A stretch of DNA of 64,000 bases, taken from the NCBI RefSeq assembly GCF_964275005.1, contig NC_092685.1:13129571-13193570 (forward strand), given 5' to 3'. Shown piece by piece: positions 39,157 through 46,400 of the stretch (positions are counted from its first letter, which is position 1; each line of letters starts with the position of its first letter). Origin of the DNA: Diadema setosum (Eukaryota; Echinodermata; Echinoidea; Diadematoida; Diadematidae). The position numbers were made by a program, and so were the translations under genes. The notes beneath the pieces are model-generated. The model saw only the letters and a program-made list of their open reading frames with translations, was not told the DNA's origin and ran no database searches.

Positions 39157-42100
39157 CTGCATTAGTATGTGGTTCATTACTCCTCTAACTAATTCCTTCA
39201 CTCCATTCACCACTAGCAGTGACTGTTTGATGCTTGAATACAGGCAGTAGCTGGTACGGCTTCCTCGAGCTCGACCCGAACAAGCCGTCGGCAACGAACT
39301 TCGGCTTCGAGCTCGTCGAGAGCACGGACAACGACCTCTCGGCCGCGTTCAGAGGCGACGACGATACCGGGGACGAGGTTGAGTACGATGGCGAAAGGAG
39401 AGAATGCGAGCCGGAGAGGAAAAGACGTTCGGAGGGGAGGTCAAGTGAAACCGACGGCAGGGAGGCGGTAGTGACCTCGTCATTCTCTGTCCCAGAGTTT
39501 GTCGGAGTCGGGACTGGGTCAGAAAAGGATGACGTCATTCGTCACCAGTGGCAATTAGCGACGTCATCAGGTATGGTTTGTGACGTCAATCTTTACGAGA
39601 AGCATTAAAAAAAAGGAAAGTCCGGTAGCCATAAAATCTTTCCTCAAAGATATTATGTTGGAATGTTTCTGGTATATATCGAGGGGCCTTGTGTAAATAG
39701 AAGAAAAGGTCAGGTTGTGAACAAATGGATAGCGTCGGATATATGTCGGTACAAACAGGCCTGCTGACAGTTAATGAGGCTAGATACCGCCTCTGCCATA
39801 GCCGAGATATTTACTGAGGGAGGAAGATTGCGCAGAGAGAAGGTCACTGTTACCTACGTGTAGAGGATGATTGGTATCAAACCAAGGATCGGGTAGATGT
39901 CTTTTTTTCATCATCTCTTGATATTCCCCGAAATAAAGACGTTCAGCTGTCTAAAGATGTCTTCTACGTTGCTTTAATGGTTGTTCGTCTTTATTCATCT
40001 ATGAACAGTTTTGAGTTCGTTTTCTTTCTGATGCATGTTTATTTCGAGTTAGGTCGAATAAACCGTGTGTAAGGACAATGTGTTCAGGAAATCACCTTTC
40101 ATTCATAGTCTATTAGCCTATCCAACGCCCAGCTTTCCTCGCAGTTGCTCAGATTGTACAATGATTAATTGTCTATATGATGTGATATCTTGTCACTTTC
40201 CTGCAATTTTCTTCCCTTAGAACAGATAGAACTGACTCAATTTTGTGTAATCATGTGTATTTGAAAGTTTATTTTCAGTTCCATTTTTTTTTTTGGGGGG
40301 GGGAATGAAATGAATGAAATTAATTTTTGGATTCTTTCAGTGATCACGTACAAAAAGTACGAACACGCACAAAATGATAACCTTCCACAATTCTTCTTCA
40401 AAGAGAGCCGTCAAGAAACTAAGACACGGTGAGCCCGAACATAAATATGGCACAAGAATTCTGATATGAATAGAAAGACTAACATGATGTCAGGTCAAAA
40501 ATAGAAATGAGAAACGGGAATGGAATTGCACACACAAAAAAAAAAAAAAAAAAAATGGGTGAACTTGATGTAAATACATTTGAGTTCTAAACTCAAAATC
40601 CATATCTCTATTCCTTCAATTAAACACTCAAACCCACAATAGTATCACGAATAGACAATAACAGTAAAACTGTCTGTGTTTTGGAGAATGGAAGGAAGAA
40701 GTGATATCTTTCATGATCCGAATCACGTGATACTAGTATATCGTGAAAGTAAGAATGGACACTGATTAGGTCCTTTAATCGACTTTAAACAAAAATCACT
40801 TTTCTACAATGATCAGCCTCTTCTGCATCAGCACCGCCTCCACGCCGGCTCTACAACACGCCCGTCATCATCGACAACGGTTCAGAGGTGATAAAGGCCG
40901 GGCTCGCCGACGGTTCCACTCCTTCCGTGACCATGCCTGCAATGGTCGGTCGACTCAAAGAGGACATCGAGAGCTTCCGTCAACGCTCCAATGTGTACGT
41001 TGGTGGCGCACTTTCGAAGAAGTATGGACTGGTGTGCGTCAACCATCCTATGTCAGGTGCCACTATGATTTTTTAACGATTTCATTTTTTTTTTTTTTTG
41101 TCTGACAGTAGAAAAACGAAGAAGGTAGAAAATAGATGAATGACTACCTCTCCTTATATCATCATCAGACCCGTGCTTGTCTTGAGTTTGGTTGTAATAA
41201 GGTGAGAATTATAATTTGATCTATCTGCCTTTCTATTTATCATATTATTTGTAGTATTAATAGCAGCATAGTTACGATATTACCCTAATGGTAATGATAA
41301 TAATTCACATGCGCGCTCGTTCACACACAATCAGATATATGCATATCTTACATACACGTCTACCAGACTTCTATTCACAAATCAATATTGCAATTCAGGG
41401 TCCCAGAAAGTCTCATTAAAGAGTTCTGTGAGTGTACGTCAAGCAGGCGTTGACAAATTATGTTCCTTCAACAGGATATTCGTCTCATTGGGTGATGAGG
41501 AGTTATGGTGAGATCCATTCATTGCCGTGACAAACAATGCAATAGAGGAATTCACACTTTCCACAATGCATACTTTTGTAGCTTTTATCTGATTATGAAA
41601 ATTAGAATGAAATGAATGTATGCAATATACGGTATGCACTTAAGATGCATCGATGGCAGTAAAAAGTGCTCGAAGTATATGATATTGCGTTAGTAGGCCT
41701 ATCCCCTGTTTCAAGAAAGAAGCTACCACTTTCATTTTAATATCAATGATTTAAATGTAATTCGGGTTCTTGAGCCAGCACTCGTTCGGTCTTAACTACA
41801 CGTACTTTGATGGGTTCGTCTTAACTCTTCTTTTATGCTATTATCATCATATATATAATTATTATAATATTCTAAATCACTTTAACTCGCGCGATGTCGC
41901 AGATGGACTGGTGGACAGCTGGCCGGATCTGGAGAAGGTCTGGGATCACGTGATCAGGGAGGAGCTGAACGTCTCATGGGAGGAACACCCGATCTTGTTG
42001 ACGGAAATCGCCTCGGCTCCACGACGGCAGAGGGAGAAGATGCTAGAGGTGACAATAATAGAATATTGACCTTTGACTCCAACCTTCATTAAAAGAAAAC

Positions 42101-42629
42101 CCATTTTGAGGCGCAGTATTCAAATTGGCAACGCTGTCCTCAAAGCTGCAATGCTAAGATTTATTTTTTATTTGTTTGTTTATTGATTCATTTGTCTATT
42201 TGTTTATTTATTTTTTATTTATTTATTGCAATTTCTCAGCATGTACTCGCATCACTCTATTTTTTTTTTTCAAGTTCCTTACTTGCAAAAGAAGAATTCA
42301 GGAACATTTTAATGGTCAATAGGACCGTCCAAATATGCTGTTAAATGGGCAAAGTCTCTGCAAGGACCAGTTTGCTGTCATATAATAAATGCAGATGGTT
42401 CTATGAATTTGCCTTGCTATTTGGTCCTTTCTTATATAGTACTCGCAGTTGCAGGGATTCCTGCATGGCAGGTCGATATGGGGACAATGTGACATGACTT
42501 TATAATAAAACATAACGGTATTCCAGGCGGTGATGTGTGTATTCTGTGTATGAGATATTACTATTGTTTTTCCTTTTCTTCCTTCTTCTCTGTTCTCCTC
42601 CTAGTCTCATCTTCCCCGTCTTGGGATAG

Positions 42630-42661
<32 letters not shown>

Positions 42662-43248
42662 ATAATCATGTTCTGCTGATTAATAAATGTGTATTAATTT
42701 CCTCCTTTATCGATGAGTACCTTGTGACTTAATAATTATTCTAGGCCATTACCATTTAGCGGTCTTTCTCGGTCGCTTGCTTAATGTGTGTTGTAGCGTG
42801 TGTGGGGGCGCTGTGGCATAGTGGACTCCTGGGCCCTGTTTCATAAAGCTGTTCATAAAGTTACCAACAACTTACGAGCGACTGGTGATCAGTTCTAATG
42901 TGCTATACTTATCAGAATTTCCATAATTCAACACAAGAACTGATCACCAGTCACTCGTAAGTCGTTCGTATATATAGTTGTATGAAACACCCCCCTGACT
43001 CCCGTTCGGCAGACCCGAGTTCGAATCCCGCCCAGTGCTTACGTCCTTGAACAAGATGTTTTTACCCACTATATCCCTCTCGACCCACGTGTATAAATGG
43101 GTACCTGGCAACGCTAGGATAATAATAATAGCAGGGCCCTCTGGTATAGCAGTGGCAACACTGAAGAGACTACCCTGGGTAAATAAGACCTTATTATTAT
43201 ATATTATTATTATCATTATTATTATTATCGTTATTGTTATTATTATTA

Positions 43249-43285
<37 letters not shown>

Positions 43286-43319
43286 CATTATTATTACTAT
43301 TATTATTATTGTTATCATT

Positions 43320-43411
<92 letters not shown>

Positions 43412-46400
43412 CATTATTATTATTATTGCCGGTCTCCAGACTCTCTTTGAGCAGTATCACGTCCCAGCGTGTTACGTCATCAACCAGGGGGCCCTAGCAC
43501 TCCACGCCAATGGGGAGACGTCGGGTCTGGTGCTGAGTAGCGGCAGCGGCGTGACCGAAGTGATCCCGGTTTACCAGGGATGTACCGTGTCCAATGCAGT
43601 GGTAACGGTAAGTCTATAAAAAGAGGAAAAACTTCTGTCAAATTTAATGTAGCAATATGAAGAGGAACAACAAGGCATTCATATTGATATCAACGGATAC
43701 TTCTGAATAAAGTGACTGGATTATTGCTAAGTGTTTGAAAGGATCCCCGAAAAAAAAATAATGGTCTCCGTTCCAGATAGAACATGATGGAGAATTTTCA
43801 GACTAGTACATGAATTGAAAAACATAAAACAAAAACACCCATACTTTTGTATAGATTTTCTTTGAGCAATAAGAATAATCTTTGTACTGATTTTGATGTT
43901 TCTGTTGAAAAATTAAGTATCAAGATGAATTGAATTGCTGTGGGGGAAACAACATTAGCACTATAGATGTTGACCAAAATACATTTTGACTTCACGCTTC
44001 TCAGGTACATTGTAGTGTCCTACTCTTTGCGACTGGCTCAACGCAACCTCTTATTACCCCCCAAGTTCCATAGTCCGAAAATAAAATAAAGTTCTTTAAT
44101 CTTAAAATGAAAATACCTGCGTACTTATACCGAACTTTATCTCGTTTGTGGAATTACGAACCGTCGGAATAACGAACCGTCGGAATAACGAACCTTCGGA
44201 ATAACGAAGTGACTGTAACCTTTTTGCCAGGATTCTTCATTCTGTAATGAGAAGGATGTTAGGCCTGTTGTCATTTGGAAGAATTATTTATTCCTTTCTT
44301 TGTACCAACGGAGTCTGAAAGAGACAACTGATACTTCCTGCACAATTATTCTCAGACAACTAAGTGGGTTGAAGGATATGAGAATTCTCCGTTCAGACCA
44401 TAGGAAAAATGCTTTAAAGGGTGACGACGTCATGACGTAACTCAAGTATTGAACATCATTGTCACAATAATCTAAGATAAACACATCGTCGTGCAGAGAC
44501 ATCCAAAGGTGTAGAGTGCTTTAAAGAGCGAAGAGTGTGCATTTGGTTAATCACTGAGGATAGCCAAATTAATGTGGCAAAGAGCATTATTTTGCTTGAT
44601 CGGTCAATATTCATACACAGGTCCGAGATGCCTGGGAGAGAGAGAAAAAAAAAGATATTTCCATTAAAGATTGATAATTCTTTATGATGCCCTGCGTCGA
44701 TGTAACACGTGACTGTGAAAGGTTGCTATTACTGAACTCCATACTCTTCATTCCATATAGCTCGACATAGCGGGAAAAGGAGTAACACGAAAGCTCCAGC
44801 GAATCCTGATGGACGAGCACTCGTTCACCACGTCGACTCCGTCCGATCACCGCATCGTAAGGGAGATGAAAGAAAACATGGCTTACGTCTGTAGTGGTAA
44901 GGCGCTTATCGGCACTTCGTTGTTCGTTTGTACACTATATGGATATGTACAAGTGTGACTAAATAATATTAAAAAAAGGAGCAAACTTAAACATCATCTC
45001 TGCACCATTTCTTCCTGAAGTTAACGAGTTTGTCTCATTTTCTTAACACAAAACCGATGAGGGATTAAAGAAGACAAGGCGATAACATCATCTCTGTGTT
45101 ATCAATCTTCTCAATCTGGATGATTTGTAGCAATATTGAAACTACCCTTTAAAATATAGGCCCCATGGGTTTGTTTTCCACGCCGTGGGTCTTGTTCATG
45201 ACCATAGGGATTTTATAGGCACAAATCTCTTTGGTTATGACCAACAGCGCGGCAATGAGGTGACGAGACCTTGCGCTCCCCCTCCTGGTTGCGCGCTCAC
45301 TTCTCCCGCACCGTTATAAACTAAATGCATGACTTGTGGTCTCAAATTAGTTGGTAGTGTAGAATATAAATATATCTAAGCCACCAGGCCTGACTCAAGT
45401 CTGCATGCCGTAATGATTACGTGTAACAATGTCATTTGTCCCCTCGTATTTGTTACTCAAATTCTAGTCGTGTTTCTCAAAGTCGCATGTACACAGTAAA
45501 CGATATGGATATTTATACACTTACAGTATTTGCTCACAATAAATATTTCACTGGAAGAGAGATTTGCAAAATATGAGGGATGCTGAATTCGAAGTGTGCT
45601 TGAATTACTAACCAAACGGTAAACTGATACCTTTTCACAGTTTCCATTCCAAAGTCCTTAAATGGAATATAACAATTATAACACTGACACGTAAAGCTTG
45701 GCAAGGATAGGTACCCAACTCGGATCTATAGAGCATGATCGGTCAGGAATAAGAAAAAAAAAACTGCATTAAGCATTATTTGTTTCTGACTGCTTGCACA
45801 ATTGAATTGTGGATTTAAGTTAAAGTTTCTCTTCAGTCATGTTTCGAAATTATTGATGTCCTCCCACTAGAAAACGAAACGAGCAGAGTAAAAGCAAACA
45901 CATAACTGTCATCTCACCAAAAAAAAAATAATAAATAAATAAAAAAAATAAAAAATATGTTTCCTATAACTTCCTATACCAATCCAGATATAATGATACA
46001 TGGAAATATTTACGGAGAGTATTATGTTGTGGCTGTTTTGATGACAGCTCGATTTTACAAACGCAAACGTGTTTGTATATAAACGTGTGTCTATTTGTCT
46101 GTTTGTTGGCTTCGATTGTGGCAGATTTCGAAAAGGAGGTGCAGCAGGCTGATCTGACGACTCCGATCAGATACACCCTGCCGGATGGGTCGGCGGTGTC
46201 GCTGCGACGACAGGACCTCTTCCACTGCACCGAGGCGATGTTCAGACCCGACCTTTTCAGCCCTATGCAGCAGAGAGGTTTGCTCGACGTGATCCAGGAG
46301 TGTCTTAGCAGGTACAGCGCCCTTTTTGACCCATACACTCCATTTTTGAAATATGGATTTAGAATTCAAGTTCATTTTCAAATCATGTCAGAGTTCTTGC

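Larger units (their letters stand above)
34352..39243 (+). other. Intron 3 (4.9 kb), satellite-rich
   Basis: Dominated by G-run repeats (34700-35040), the GCGAGCGAAGCGAG satellite (35225-37060 and 37411-37820), a long C run (about 37877-37900), a 23-bp-arm hairpin (38141-38215) and a (TTG)n run (39122-39160). No exon supported. Confidence 0.75.
42049..43439 (+). other. Intron 6 (1.4 kb) with nested SINE/MITE
   Basis: The 3' half is a tRNA-derived SINE (42806-43195) interrupted by a MITE (42830-42996) and ending in a long ATT-rich microsatellite (43186-43428) that reaches to within about 11 bp of the exon 7 acceptor. Confidence 0.8.

Noticed and set aside
39082..39294. Poly-Gln protein on the - strand
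   Set aside because: It is the (TTG)n microsatellite in antisense.
42944..43619. Long poly-Ile, poly-Leu and poly-Asn open frames
   Set aside because: They are translations of the ATT microsatellite; only 43440-43607 (+) within this region is coding.
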